Assembly (NCBI GenBank): GCA_963715745.1
Contig: OY970271.1
Span: 2,170,001 to 2,234,000, forward strand
Origin: CAWGJF01 sp963715745
Lineage (GTDB): Bacteria > Bacteroidota > Ignavibacteria > Ignavibacteriales > Ignavibacteriaceae
Direction: 5' to 3'
DNA: 64,000 nucleotides
The notes under the pieces are model-generated. The model worked only from the letters and a program-made list of their open reading frames with translations, made no database searches and was not told the DNA's origin. A program made the position numbers and the translations under genes. Shown in pieces: positions 52,545 through 61,922 of this stretch (positions are counted from its first letter, which is position 1; every line of letters starts with the position of its first letter).

Positions 52545-53165
52545 ATGAAAAATAAAAAGATTAAAGTTGCGATTACCGGAAACATTGGTTCCGGTAAATC
52601 CACTTTTTCATCCTTCCTGGCAGAAAAAGGCTATAAGGTCATTAATGCCGATGAGGTTTCAAAAAAAATTCTTTCCTCGGATAAGGAAGTAAGAAAAAAA
52701 GTTATTTCAGAATTTGGAAAACAGTCATTTTCGGGAGATAAAATTAATACCGAATATATCGCCGAAAAAGTTTTTCCGGATAAAAAGAAACTTCAAATAC
52801 TCAATTCTATTTTACATCCCCTGGTAATCAAAAATATTGAACAGGCTTTTAAAGAATTGCATCTGGATAATGATATAATATTCTGTGAAACCGCATTATT
52901 GTTTGAAGCGAAAATGAAAAAAATGTTTGATTATACTGTTTTAATTACTGCTGATTTTGAAGTAAGAGAATCTAGGTTTTTAAAAGGCAAAGGGAATGTT
53001 TCAGAACAGTTTAATAAACGAAATAAAAATCAAATTAAAGATGAAAATAAAATAGAACGTTCGGATTTTGTTTTTTATAATAACGGAACAAAAAAAGATT
53101 TAGAAAGAAAATCTGAAATTTTATTATTAGCGCTTAATTCTATAATTAGTAATCAAAATAATTAA
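52545..53165 (+). CDS. coaE: Dephospho-CoA kinase
   Basis: 206 residues, P-loop AITGNIGSGKSTFSSFLAEK (residues 9-28) and the INADEVSKKIL region, then ILHPLVIKNIEQAF and FCETALLFEAKMKKMFDYTV, all characteristic. It performs the last step of coenzyme A synthesis (ATP-dependent phosphorylation of the ribose 3' hydroxyl). The lid and C-terminal helix are standard. It lies 31 bases after rny. Confidence 0.95.
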   Translation: MKNKKIKVAITGNIGSGKSTFSSFLAEKGYKVINADEVSKKILSSDKEVRKKVISEFGKQSFSGDKINTEYIAEKVFPDKKKLQILNSILHPLVIKNIEQAFKELHLDNDIIFCETALLFEAKMKKMFDYTVLITADFEVRESRFLKGKGNVSEQFNKRNKNQIKDENKIERSDFVFYNNGTKKDLERKSEILLLALNSIISNQNN

Positions 53166-53215
53166 CTAAAAAAATATTTACGTAAGTTTACACACAATTT
53201 TTTTAGGAGTTACAC

Positions 53216-54118
53216 GTGGCAATATTTCATGATCTTCTTGTAAAAATAGTTGAAATGATGCCTCAGAAAATAGTCTGGATATTTTCCAGAAAATACATTG
53301 CAGGGGAATCACTTGAATCTGCAGTTGAGCTTGTAAAGGAGCTAAACTCCAAAGCCATAATTGCAACAATAGATGTGCTTGGAGAAGCTATCAGTACAAA
53401 AGAAGATGCTGTTAAAGCAAAAGATAAAGCAATGCAGGTTCTTGAAATAATCAATACAGAAAAGCTTGATGCAAACCTATCGATAAAACCGACTCAGTTA
53501 GGATTGGCTATTGATCCTGAATTAGCGTTTGAATTGGTGACAGAACTTGTAAGTCGGGCAAAGGAACTGAATAATTTTGTTAGAATAGATATGGAGGATT
53601 CGCCTTATACTGATGCAACTATCAATTTGTTCAAAAGAATTTATGAAGAATATGATAACGTCGGAATAGTATTACAGGCTTATTTAAAGCGAACTTATAA
53701 TGATGCAATAGTTCTGAATAAAATAGGAACTAATTACAGACTTTGTAAGGGAATTTATATTGAACCGGCTACAATTGCCTATAAAGAAAAGCAGGCTATA
53801 AGAGATAATTTTATTAAAACTCTAGAATCAATGTTAAAAAATGGAAATTATGTTGGAATTGCTACTCACGATAAGCCGCTTATTGATGCAGCATATAAGT
53901 TAATTATTGAGTTAAATATTCCAAAAAATAAATTTGAATTTCAGATGTTACTTGGTGTAAGAGAAGATTTACGTGATAAAATTAATTCTGATGGTTATAA
54001 AATCAGAATATATATTCCTTTTGGAAAAGACTGGTATAAATATTCTATAAGACGATTAAAAGAAAATCCGAATATTGCAGGACACATTGTTAAAGAATTT
54101 TTTGCATTCAGAAGATGA
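53216..54118 (+). CDS. Proline dehydrogenase (monofunctional PutA-type)
   Basis: 300 residues, GTG start 6 bases after TAGGAG. It forms a beta-alpha barrel with NLSIKPTQLGLAIDPELAFE, VRIDMEDSPYTDATINLFKR, VGIVLQAYLKRTYNDA, YRLCKGIYIEP, GIATHDKPLIDAAY, and FEFQMLLGVREDLRDK, the FAD- and proline-binding motifs. It oxidises proline to pyrroline-5-carboxylate, passing electrons to quinone. The P5C dehydrogenase partner is not in the window. It overlaps tsaD by 4 bases. Confidence 0.94.
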   Translation: MAIFHDLLVKIVEMMPQKIVWIFSRKYIAGESLESAVELVKELNSKAIIATIDVLGEAISTKEDAVKAKDKAMQVLEIINTEKLDANLSIKPTQLGLAIDPELAFELVTELVSRAKELNNFVRIDMEDSPYTDATINLFKRIYEEYDNVGIVLQAYLKRTYNDAIVLNKIGTNYRLCKGIYIEPATIAYKEKQAIRDNFIKTLESMLKNGNYVGIATHDKPLIDAAYKLIIELNIPKNKFEFQMLLGVREDLRDKINSDGYKIRIYIPFGKDWYKYSIRRLKENPNIAGHIVKEFFAFRR

Positions 54119-55143
54119 TAGTTGTTGGAATTGAAAGCTCGTGTGATGAAACTTCAGTTGCGATTCTTTCGGGAAATAAACTTAAAGCAAACCTGATTTC
54201 CTCCCAGGATTTCCATTCAAAATATGGTGGAGTTGTCCCGGAGCTCTCTAGTCGCGCCCACCTTCAAATTGTAAAACCTCTTCTGGACGATGCACTCAAA
54301 AAAGCAAATATAAAAATTGAAGAAGTTGATCTGTTTACTGCAACAGCAGGACCAGGTCTTATTGGTGCTCTGCTCGTCGGATTTACTTTTGCAAAAGGAC
54401 TTGCTCTCTCATTAAATAAACCATTCATTGCTGTTAATCATATTGAAGGACATATATTTTCCGGGTTTTTAATGAATGAAAAACCTGAATTTCCATTTCT
54501 TGCTCTGGTTGTATCTGGTGGACATACATTATTACTAAATGTAAATAGTTTTACTGAAATAAATCTGCTGGGTAATACTCTTGATGATGCTGCAGGTGAG
54601 GCATTTGACAAAGTTTCAAAAATGCTTGGTCTTGGTTATCCGGGAGGTCCTCAAGTTCAGAGAGCTGCTTTGGAAGGAAATTCTCATAAGATTGCTTTTC
54701 CCATTGCAGATCTTAAAGAGCCATACGATTTTTCATTCAGTGGACTGAAAACAGCTGTACTCAGGTATATTCAAAAATATTTTAAAGATGGAAAAATTCC
54801 TGAACTTGATTTACCCGATATTGCAGCTTCATTTCAGAATGCAGTTGTTTCAGCTTTAACGCGAAATACAGAAAAGGTATTAAAAAATTTGGATATTAAA
54901 TCAATTTGTGTTGTTGGTGGTGTTGCTGCAAATGGTCTGTTAAGAGAAAGAATGAAAAAGATTGCAAAAAAATATGATAAGAAAATTGTGATTCCTGATA
55001 TACAATTTTGTGGTGATAATGCTGCGATGATTGCCTTTAGAGGTAAAACATTATTCGAAGCGGGAAGAAGAGATACCTTGTATGCTAAACCATTTCCTTC
55101 CCTGCAAAATTCTGAATATAAATTTCATAAAGTTCAATTCTGA
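54115..55143 (+). CDS. tsaD: tRNA N6-threonylcarbamoyladenosine transferase TsaD
   Basis: 342 residues with GIESSCDETSVAIL at the start, ATAGPGLIGALLVG, AVNHIEGHIFSGF (metal-binding His pair), LVVSGGHTLLL, DDAAGEAFDKVSKMLGLGYP (the signature), and VVGGVAANGLLRERM. It completes t6A at position 37 of ANN-decoding tRNAs with TsaB, TsaC and TsaE. The ATGATA start overlaps the proline dehydrogenase stop. Length is standard. Confidence 0.98.
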   Translation: MIVVGIESSCDETSVAILSGNKLKANLISSQDFHSKYGGVVPELSSRAHLQIVKPLLDDALKKANIKIEEVDLFTATAGPGLIGALLVGFTFAKGLALSLNKPFIAVNHIEGHIFSGFLMNEKPEFPFLALVVSGGHTLLLNVNSFTEINLLGNTLDDAAGEAFDKVSKMLGLGYPGGPQVQRAALEGNSHKIAFPIADLKEPYDFSFSGLKTAVLRYIQKYFKDGKIPELDLPDIAASFQNAVVSALTRNTEKVLKNLDIKSICVVGGVAANGLLRERMKKIAKKYDKKIVIPDIQFCGDNAAMIAFRGKTLFEAGRRDTLYAKPFPSLQNSEYKFHKVQF

Positions 55144-55159
55144 TTTCACATTAATTTAA

Positions 55160-56197
55160 ATGAAATTTAATCTCATAAATTTATTAAAACGATGGGAATT
55201 TATTGTTGTTCTTTCAGTTTTCGTCGGGCTTGTGACTTTATTTTATTTTACCTTTTTCACTCCCAATTACTATACATTAAAAGAGCCAATTGAATTTGAA
55301 ATTAACAAAGGTGAAACTTTTACTTCTGTTTCAAAAAAATTGTATGACCTTGGAGTAATTCCCAGCGAAAATAATTTCAGAATAGCAGCTTTCATTTACG
55401 GTGCTGAAAAAAAAGTGCGTGCAGCTCGTTACCATATTCCAAATGGACTTAGTTATCTTGATCTGCTTGATATGTTTATCTCAGGCAAATGTGATTTTGC
55501 ACGAAAAATAACTATAAGAGATGGTCAAACTATTAAATGGCTCGGTTCAAAACTTGAATCAAAAGTTTTTATAGATTCAACAAAGTTTGTTGAACTGGCA
55601 AACAATAAAGAATTTATTTCCTCTTTGGGCTTAAACCAAACTACAATGCAGGGATATTTATTCCCAAAAGAATATCAGATTTATGAAAGAAGCTCTCCGG
55701 CTGAAGCTATTAAAATGTTTTTTGATGCTTTTAATAATTTTTTTGTTGATAGCCTGAAAGAGAGAGCAAAGGAAATCGGGTTTACAGTTCACCAGGTTTT
55801 AACACTTGCTTCCATCATAAAAGGTGAAACAGATAAAGTAGAAGAAATGTCAACAATTGCTTCAGTATATTTAAACAGACTTAGACTCGGAATGAAACTT
55901 CAGGCTGATCCAACCATTCAGTATCTTCTTCCTGATGGCTGGAGAAGACTGCTTTATAAAGATCTTGAAATTGATTCACCTTACAACACGTATAAATATG
56001 CTGGTCTTCCTCCGGGACCAATAAACAATCCTGGTAAAGATGCTATATTTGCAGTGCTGTATCCGGCTGATACAAATTATCTTTATTTTGTTGCTGATGG
56101 GAATGGCGGACATAATTTTAGTAAAAGTTTGCGTGAGCATAATAATAAAGTAAGAGAATACAGGAGAATGTTACGATCAAAAAAATCTTCAAAATAA
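55160..56197 (+). CDS. mltG: Endolytic murein transglycosylase MltG
   Basis: 345 residues: an N-terminal membrane helix (IVVLSVFVGLVTLFYFTFFT), a LysM-like region, and a YceG catalytic domain with TLASIIKGETDKVEEMSTIA, SVYLNRLRLGMKLQADPTIQ and AGLPPGPINNPGKDAIFAVL then LYFVADGNGGHNF. It cleaves nascent glycan strands to stop peptidoglycan chain growth. The usual A-S-I-x-E-x-E motif reads ASIIKGE here: the first acid is Lys and the second Glu is kept, so one should check which residue is catalytic. It ends inside the start region of the next gene. Confidence 0.93.
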   Translation: MKFNLINLLKRWEFIVVLSVFVGLVTLFYFTFFTPNYYTLKEPIEFEINKGETFTSVSKKLYDLGVIPSENNFRIAAFIYGAEKKVRAARYHIPNGLSYLDLLDMFISGKCDFARKITIRDGQTIKWLGSKLESKVFIDSTKFVELANNKEFISSLGLNQTTMQGYLFPKEYQIYERSSPAEAIKMFFDAFNNFFVDSLKERAKEIGFTVHQVLTLASIIKGETDKVEEMSTIASVYLNRLRLGMKLQADPTIQYLLPDGWRRLLYKDLEIDSPYNTYKYAGLPPGPINNPGKDAIFAVLYPADTNYLYFVADGNGGHNFSKSLREHNNKVREYRRMLRSKKSSK

Positions 56198-57849
56198 TAT
56201 TATTACTTCCGGTTTTACTTTTAATTATTCAGGACTGTGCAAATCAGCTTCCACCCTCCGGTGGAGAAGTAGATAAAATTCCTCCGAAAATAATTTTAAC
56301 TTTTCCTGAAGCAAATACAGTTAATTATGATGAAGATTATTTCGAACTGGAATTTTCGGAATATGTTGATAAAAGATCGGTTCACGATGCAATTTTTATT
56401 TCTCCTGTAGTTGAGCAAACTCTGGACTTCAGCTGGAGTGGAACAACTGTACGAGTGACTTTCCCTGATGGATTTAAAAAAGAAATAACATATACTATAA
56501 CTGTCGGAACGGATGTTGTCGATTTAAATAATAATAATCGTATGGCAGCAGCATTCACATTTGCGTTTTCAACTGGTAACAAGATTGATACAAAAATTAT
56601 ATCAGGAAATGTTTTTGATAAAAAAAATGAAGGTATTTTTATTTTTGCATATAAACTTGGCAATGAAAATGATTCACTTCTAAATCATAAGCCGGATTAT
56701 GTTACTCAGACCGGAAATGATGGATCTTTCAAGCTGCAGGGTTTAGCATCTTCTGTTTACAGGGTTTTTGCAATCAGAGATAAATATAAAGACCTTCTTT
56801 TTGATTTTGATAATGATGAAGTAGGTGTGCCAAGTCAGGATGTTTCTTTAATTGATCCTGACACAATATTTACAAATCTGAATTTTAAAATATCCAGAAC
56901 TGATACTATTGCTCCACGTTTATTTAAAGCATTGATGACTGATAGAAATCATATTCTGGTTACCTTTTCTGAAAAATTGGATTCTTCTTCATTACTGTCA
57001 ATTAATTATGAAATAATTGATTCGACAACAAAGAAAACTTATCCGGTAAAATATTCTTTTAAAGGCAATACAAAACCTGAAGAGCACGTTTTGGTCGTAA
57101 ATAACGGAATTCCAGATGATGCTAAAGTATTCCTTAAAGTAAATTCAATAACTGACCTGGCTGGGAATATAAAATCACCAGATTTTATTTCAGTTAATGT
57201 CAGTGATAAAACCGACACTACAGCAGTCGAAATATTTAAAACTCTGCCTGCTAATAATGAAGAAATCGGATTTAAAAATGTAAAAATTAGGATTTATTTT
57301 AATGATTACTTTGATATGACTGGAATCGGAAATGGAATTGAATTTGCCGATACACTTGGCAATAAAGTTCTTTTTAATTTACAAAAGGATGATGACGCTA
57401 CACTTGTGATTATTCCAAAAGAAAATTTAAAGCAGGATAAAAATTACAGAATAAAAATAGATCAAAATCTATTCAAAGATTTGTCAGGAAACAGTCGTGA
57501 TTCAATTTATGTTTTAAATTTTAAGACAACAAGTGATCTTGATTTAACCGGTGTTAGTGGAAAAGTATTAAATGTTAACCCGGAAAAAAAATCAACACTC
57601 GTTCTGCAAAGTTTTGAAAATACAAATAAAATTTATCAGCAAAAATTAAACTCAGAAGATTTTGTTTTTAAAAATATTCTTCCCGGTGTTTACAAACTTT
57701 GGCTTTATTATGATGTAAATAATAATAACAAGTATGATTATGGATGGCCACAGCCTATAAAATTTTCAGAACAATTTTACTTTTATCCTGATTCACTAAA
57801 TTTGAGACCGCGATGGGAAGTAACAGATGTGAATTTTAAACCAGAATAA
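56173..57849 (+). CDS. Ig-like-domain lipoprotein, non-canonical start
   Basis: About 558 residues. The N-terminus in frame is KKIFKIILLLPVLLLIIQDC followed by ANQLPPSGGEVDKIPPKI, a lipoprotein signal with Cys and the Bacteroidota C-A-N-x-x-P-x-G-G motif. Then comes a bacterial Ig-like domain (FELEFSEYVDKRSVHDA), a carboxypeptidase-regulatory-like insert and a second Ig-like region (VTFSEKLDSSS and VKIRIYFNDYFDM). No ATG, GTG or TTG exists in frame before 56455, yet ~94 conserved-looking residues precede it. An AGGAG at 56162-56166 is 6 bases from an ACG (56173) and 9 from an ATC (56176). It is an outer-membrane or surface protein of unknown role. Confidence 0.75.
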   Translation, partial: TIKKIFKIILLLPVLLLIIQDCANQLPPSGGEVDKIPPKIILTFPEANTVNYDEDYFELEFSEYVDKRSVHDAIFISPVVEQTLDFSWSGTTVRVTFPDGFKKEITYTITVGTDVVDLNNNNRMAAAFTFAFSTGNKIDTKIISGNVFDKKNEGIFIFAYKLGNENDSLLNHKPDYVTQTGNDGSFKLQGLASSVYRVFAIRDKYKDLLFDFDNDEVGVPSQDVSLIDPDTIFTNLNFKISRTDTIAPRLFKALMTDRNHILVTFSEKLDSSSLLSINYEIIDSTTKKTYPVKYSFKGNTKPEEHVLVVNNGIPDDAKVFLKVNSITDLAGNIKSPDFISVNVSDKTDTTAVEIFKTLPANNEEIGFKNVKIRIYFNDYFDMTGIGNGIEFADTLGNKVLFNLQKDDDATLVIIPKENLKQDKNYRIKIDQNLFKDLSGNSRDSIYVLNFKTTSDLDLTGVSGKVLNVNPEKKSTLVLQSFENTNKIYQQKLNSEDFVFKNILPGVYKLWLYYDVNNNNKYDYGWPQPIKFSEQFYFYPDSLNLRPRWEVTDVNFKPE

Positions 57850-57856
57850 AAACTAA

Positions 57857-59101
57857 TTACGAATGCTGGTAAATAATATTACCATTCTTAATTGTCATTT
57901 CAGTAAGATTATTTCCAATTGAATAAACTATATCAGCATAATCCTTTGTATTATAAACCGCAAAGTCTGCTTTTTTATCTATCTCAATGCTTCCGATTTC
58001 TTTCTCAAGAGCTAATGCTTTTGCAGAATTAATAGTAACGGCTGCTATTATTTCTTCAATTGTCATCTTCATTTTTAATGCAGCAAGACTCATAATTAAA
58101 AACAATGATGAAATATGAGATGAGCCAGGATTGTAATCAGTAGCGAGTGCAACAGGAATATTTTTTTCAATTAATTTTCTTGCAGGTGCGTAATCATAAT
58201 TAAGAAAGAATGATACTCCCGGAAGAAGAACTGTGGTGATATCAGTATTCTTTAATTTGTTTATATCTTCATTTGGCAAAACTTCAAGATGATCAACTGA
58301 AGTCGCTTTATGTTTTAAAGCAATATCCAAGCCTCCAATGTTATTAAATTGTTCGGTATGGAGTTTAAGCTTTAATCCAAGATTAGAAGCAGCCGTAAAA
58401 ACCAAATCAATTTCATCTGAAGTGAAAGCAGTACTTTCACAAAAGCCATCACAAAACACAGCTAACTTTTGTTCAGAAACATACGGCAGCATTATTTCTG
58501 TAATTAGCTTCAAATACTTTTCACGATCATTTTTAAATTCGTTTGGCAGGGTGTGAGCACCTAAAAAAGTTGGAATAATATCAATAGGATAAATTTCATT
58601 TATATAATTTATTACCTGGAGAAGTTTAATCTCATTTTCATAATCCAATCCATAACCGCTTTTAATTTCAAGGGTAGTAATTCCCTGTGAAATAAAATTA
58701 TCTATTCGTGGTTTGATCAGGATTACAAGTTCTTCAAATGATGAATCCCTTACTGCCTGAACAGTAGTATTAATTCCTCCTCCTCTTTTTGCAATTTCTT
58801 CGTATCCGATTCCTGAAATCTTTTCTTTAAATTCATTTGCTCTTGAACCGGCAAAAGCTGTGTGTGTGTGACATTCGACTAAACCAGGTAAAACTGTTTT
58901 CCCGGAAACATCTATTATTTCAATTTCAGAATTATTATTAAAAGAATTATTTGAGACTAAGTCTTTAATAATCCCATTTTCAATAATAATAGAGTGATCA
59001 AAAAGGGGAGATATGTTACCTTGCTCTTTACCAGATTTTACATTTTTTCCATTTGTATTTACAGTGACAATACAGGCGGGATTAAATATTATTTTTTTCA
59101 C
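57857..59101 (-). CDS. hutI: Imidazolonepropionase
   Basis: 414 residues of the amidohydrolase superfamily. LVECHTHTAFAGSRANEFKE (metal His pair), RGGGINTTVQAVRDSSFEEL, TLEIKSGYGLDYENEIKLLQ and ALATDYNPGSSHISSLFLIM are the histidine-pathway signature blocks. It hydrolyses 4-imidazolone-5-propanoate to formiminoglutamate in histidine breakdown. Other hut genes are not nearby. Its ATG overlaps the upstream SPOR gene stop (ATGA), and its 3' end converges on the lipoprotein gene with 7 bases between. Confidence 0.95.
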   Translation of the reverse strand: MKKIIFNPACIVTVNTNGKNVKSGKEQGNISPLFDHSIIIENGIIKDLVSNNSFNNNSEIEIIDVSGKTVLPGLVECHTHTAFAGSRANEFKEKISGIGYEEIAKRGGGINTTVQAVRDSSFEELVILIKPRIDNFISQGITTLEIKSGYGLDYENEIKLLQVINYINEIYPIDIIPTFLGAHTLPNEFKNDREKYLKLITEIMLPYVSEQKLAVFCDGFCESTAFTSDEIDLVFTAASNLGLKLKLHTEQFNNIGGLDIALKHKATSVDHLEVLPNEDINKLKNTDITTVLLPGVSFFLNYDYAPARKLIEKNIPVALATDYNPGSSHISSLFLIMSLAALKMKMTIEEIIAAVTINSAKALALEKEIGSIEIDKKADFAVYNTKDYADIVYSIGNNLTEMTIKNGNIIYQHS

Positions 59102-59658
59102 TCAGAAAATAAGTTTATAGTTTCCCTGACAATTCGGGCTTCAGAATAGCCCAGTTGGCTTAATTTAAATTTTAATTCAATTGCTTCTTCTCGGTTAATA
59201 AAATCACCGACTTTCACTTTATAAAACGGAGGTTCAAAACTGATATAAACTTCTTTGTTCTGTGTTTTTTGATATATCTCAGAGCGAATGTCATTTGCTT
59301 TTTCAAGATTGTCTGTGGATATAACCTGAACACGATATCCATCTGTAGTCCCGGTTATAGTTTTTGATTTTTTAATATTCTGGTTTTCATATCCATACCA
59401 GACATCAGGAGGAACAACTCCCGGGGTCGTATTTTGAACATCAACTTCAATTTTGGTTTTGTAAGGTGTAATGTCAAAATCTTCAGTTATATTTTTAGTA
59501 TCCACAGTTTCGTTCTTAGTTTCTTCTTTAACTGATACTTCTTCTTTTTTCACATTATTGGTTTTATCTCCTTCATCATATCTGGTTCCTGTAGACGCAC
59601 TGCAACCAATAAAGATTAGTAATGCATTTAGAAGTAAAAAGCTAAATAAAGTTTTCAT
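59098..59658 (-). CDS. SPOR-domain lipoprotein
   Basis: 186 residues. The N-terminal signal LFSFLLLNALLIFIGC with lipobox I-G-C gives a lipoprotein. A low-complexity Lys/Glu/Thr linker (residues ~25-65) precedes a C-terminal SPOR domain: YRVQVISTDNLEKANDIRSE and FYKVKVGDFINREEAIELKF. SPOR domains bind denuded septal peptidoglycan. It is translationally coupled to hutI by an ATGA overlap although the functions seem unrelated. Confidence 0.85.
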   Translation of the reverse strand: MKTLFSFLLLNALLIFIGCSASTGTRYDEGDKTNNVKKEEVSVKEETKNETVDTKNITEDFDITPYKTKIEVDVQNTTPGVVPPDVWYGYENQNIKKSKTITGTTDGYRVQVISTDNLEKANDIRSEIYQKTQNKEVYISFEPPFYKVKVGDFINREEAIELKFKLSQLGYSEARIVRETINLFSE

Positions 59659-59856
59659 TAAGAAGACTGATTTTATTGAAGATTTCGATTTGAAATATAT
59701 AATATTTACTCAATTAGTTAAAGGTTAATTTCACTTGCACCTATAAACCTGAATTAGCTGGTAGCTAAATATAGTACATATTAAATGCTTTAATTTTGGG
59801 AAAATAGACTGTTTATTAGTAAATTTGCATAATTCCTTCAAACATTTTTCAAGATT

Positions 59857-61350
59857 ATGGCATCAAAAAAATTTAAAATATTATTTGTAACTTCTGAAGT
59901 TGTACCCTTCGTAAAAACCGGCGGCCTGGCAGATGTTTCTGCTGCACTTCCACAAATGCTTGCTGAATTGGGACATGAAGTTAGAATTGTAGTCCCGAAA
60001 TATGGCGCAGTTGATGATAGAAAATTTAAAATTCACGAGGTTGTAAGGTTAAAAGATATCCAGATAAAAATCGGTGATAAAGAAGTTATATTTTCTTTAA
60101 AATCCTGTTTTCTGCCTGGTCAAAAAGTTCGTGTTCAGATTTACTTTCTTGATAACCAGGAATATTTTGGAAGCCGGAACAGTCTTTATGTAGACCCTAT
60201 GACAGGCGAGTCATATATAGATAATGATGAACGATTTATATTGCTCAACAGGGCAGTGTTCGAATTAATTTTAAAGCTTGGCTGGATTCCTGATATTATT
60301 CACTGTAACGACTGGCAATGCGGATTAATTCCTGCTTATCTTAAAACTGTTTATCAGAATGAAGAAAATTTTGATAAATTCAAAACACTTTTTACAATTC
60401 ACAACCTTGCTTACCAGGGAGAATTTTCAAAAACAAGTTTCAAAAAAACTGGTTTGCCTGAAAGTTTGAATTCTCCAAAAGGAATTCTTCAAAAGAGTAA
60501 ATTAAATTTTATGAAAAGTGGATTATTATATGCTGACGTTATTAATACAGTAAGTGAAACTTATGCAAATGAAATAAGAACAGATAATAAACTTGGAGAA
60601 GGACTAAAAGATGTTTTATCAAAAAGAAAGAATGACCTTTACGGGATAATTAATGGAATAGATACTAAAGTCTGGAATCCGGAAAAAGATAAGCATCTTC
60701 CAAAAAAATACAGCATAAAAAATGTCGAGCAGAAGTCCGTTAATAAACAGGCTTTAACTGAAAAGTTCGGATTTGAATATAAAGAAGATGTGCCTGTTTT
60801 TGGTTTGGTTTCGAGGTTATACGATTCAAAAGGGCTTGACCTGATTCAAAAAATATTTCCTCAATTGATGAAGCTGGATATTCAAATGATTTTACTTGGA
60901 ACAGGTGATAAAAAATATCACACATTCTTTGATAAAATGAGTCATCAATACCGGGATAAATTTGCATGTTATTTAGGTTTTAATGATGATTTAGCACATT
61001 TGATTGAAGGAGGTTCTGATTTTTTCCTAATGCCTTCAAAGTATGAACCTTGCGGATTAAACCAGATGTATAGTTTGAAATATGGAACTGTTCCTATAGT
61101 TCGGGAAACCGGAGGGTTAGCTGATACGGTTAAGAAATTTGAAGAAAAATCCGGTAACGGGAACGGTTTTGTATTTAAAAATTATACAACCAAAGATTTT
61201 ATGGCAGAAATAAAAAGAGCCTTAAAAGTTTATAAGAACAAACAACAATGGATGAATATTGTTCGCAACGGAATGAAATCGGATTTTAGCTGGAACTCAT
61301 CTGCAAAAAAATATCTTGAACTTTATAAGACAATTCTTTCAAACAACTGA
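59857..61350 (+). CDS. glgA: Glycogen/starch synthase (GT5)
   Basis: 497 residues. FVTSEVVPFVKTGGLADVSA carries the K-T-G-G-L ADP-glucose motif (residues ~9-28); PDIIHCNDWQCGLIPAYLKT, TIHNLAYQGEFSKTSF and the C-terminal SDFFLMPSKYEPCGLNQMYS, followed by GTVPIVRETGGLADTV, are the GT5 blocks including the catalytic E-x7-E region. It elongates alpha-1,4-glucan for storage. Its TGA overlaps the ATG of the phosphatase gene (TGATG). Confidence 0.95.
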   Translation: MASKKFKILFVTSEVVPFVKTGGLADVSAALPQMLAELGHEVRIVVPKYGAVDDRKFKIHEVVRLKDIQIKIGDKEVIFSLKSCFLPGQKVRVQIYFLDNQEYFGSRNSLYVDPMTGESYIDNDERFILLNRAVFELILKLGWIPDIIHCNDWQCGLIPAYLKTVYQNEENFDKFKTLFTIHNLAYQGEFSKTSFKKTGLPESLNSPKGILQKSKLNFMKSGLLYADVINTVSETYANEIRTDNKLGEGLKDVLSKRKNDLYGIINGIDTKVWNPEKDKHLPKKYSIKNVEQKSVNKQALTEKFGFEYKEDVPVFGLVSRLYDSKGLDLIQKIFPQLMKLDIQMILLGTGDKKYHTFFDKMSHQYRDKFACYLGFNDDLAHLIEGGSDFFLMPSKYEPCGLNQMYSLKYGTVPIVRETGGLADTVKKFEEKSGNGNGFVFKNYTTKDFMAEIKRALKVYKNKQQWMNIVRNGMKSDFSWNSSAKKYLELYKTILSNN

Positions 61351-61922
61351 TGCCATCGAAAGCTGTTTTTCTTGATCGGGATGGCACCTTGAATGAAGAT
61401 CCCGGTTATATTGGAAATCCTGATAATGTAAAACTTTTACCCGGAACGGGAAAGAGTTTATTTAATCTGAAAAATTCCGGTTACCTGCTGATTGTTATTT
61501 CAAATCAATCGGGAATAGCAAGGGGTTTAATTTCCGAAAAGGATGTATTAAAAGTTAATAATAGGATAAATGAATTACTGAGTAAATTTAATGTGCAGAT
61601 CGATGCTTTTTATTTTTGTCCGGCTCACCCCGATTTCAGTTCTGAAGAAGAATGTAAGTGCAGAAAACCTTCCCCTGAATTAGTTTTGTTAGCATCAAAA
61701 GAGTTCAATATTGATCTAAGTAAGTCTTTTTTTATTGGAGATTCAATTTCGGATATTATGTGCGGTATTAACGCAGGATTGAAAACTGTCCTGGTAAAAA
61801 CAGGAAACGGAATGGAAGCACTTTCTATCTTGCAAAAAGAAAATAAAATCCCAAGCTTTGTTGCCGAAAATATTTCAGATGCAGGTAATTATATATTACA
61901 ACAGTTTACCGGAGATAATTAG
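61350..61922 (+). CDS. GmhB-like heptose-bisphosphate phosphatase (HAD IIIA)
   Basis: 190 residues. KAVFLDRDGTLNEDPGYIGN has the HAD nucleophile D-x-D-G-T; VISNQSGIARGLISEKDV is motif II; FYFCPAHPDFSSEEECKCRK has the C-x-H...C-x-C zinc site typical of GmhB; FFIGDSISDIMCGINAG is motif IV. It would remove the 7-phosphate in ADP-heptose synthesis, feeding GT9-type transferases such as the one at 21219. The histidinol-phosphatase branch is a less likely alternative. GTG start of the next gene overlaps its stop (TAGTG). Confidence 0.88.
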   Translation: MPSKAVFLDRDGTLNEDPGYIGNPDNVKLLPGTGKSLFNLKNSGYLLIVISNQSGIARGLISEKDVLKVNNRINELLSKFNVQIDAFYFCPAHPDFSSEEECKCRKPSPELVLLASKEFNIDLSKSFFIGDSISDIMCGINAGLKTVLVKTGNGMEALSILQKENKIPSFVAENISDAGNYILQQFTGDN

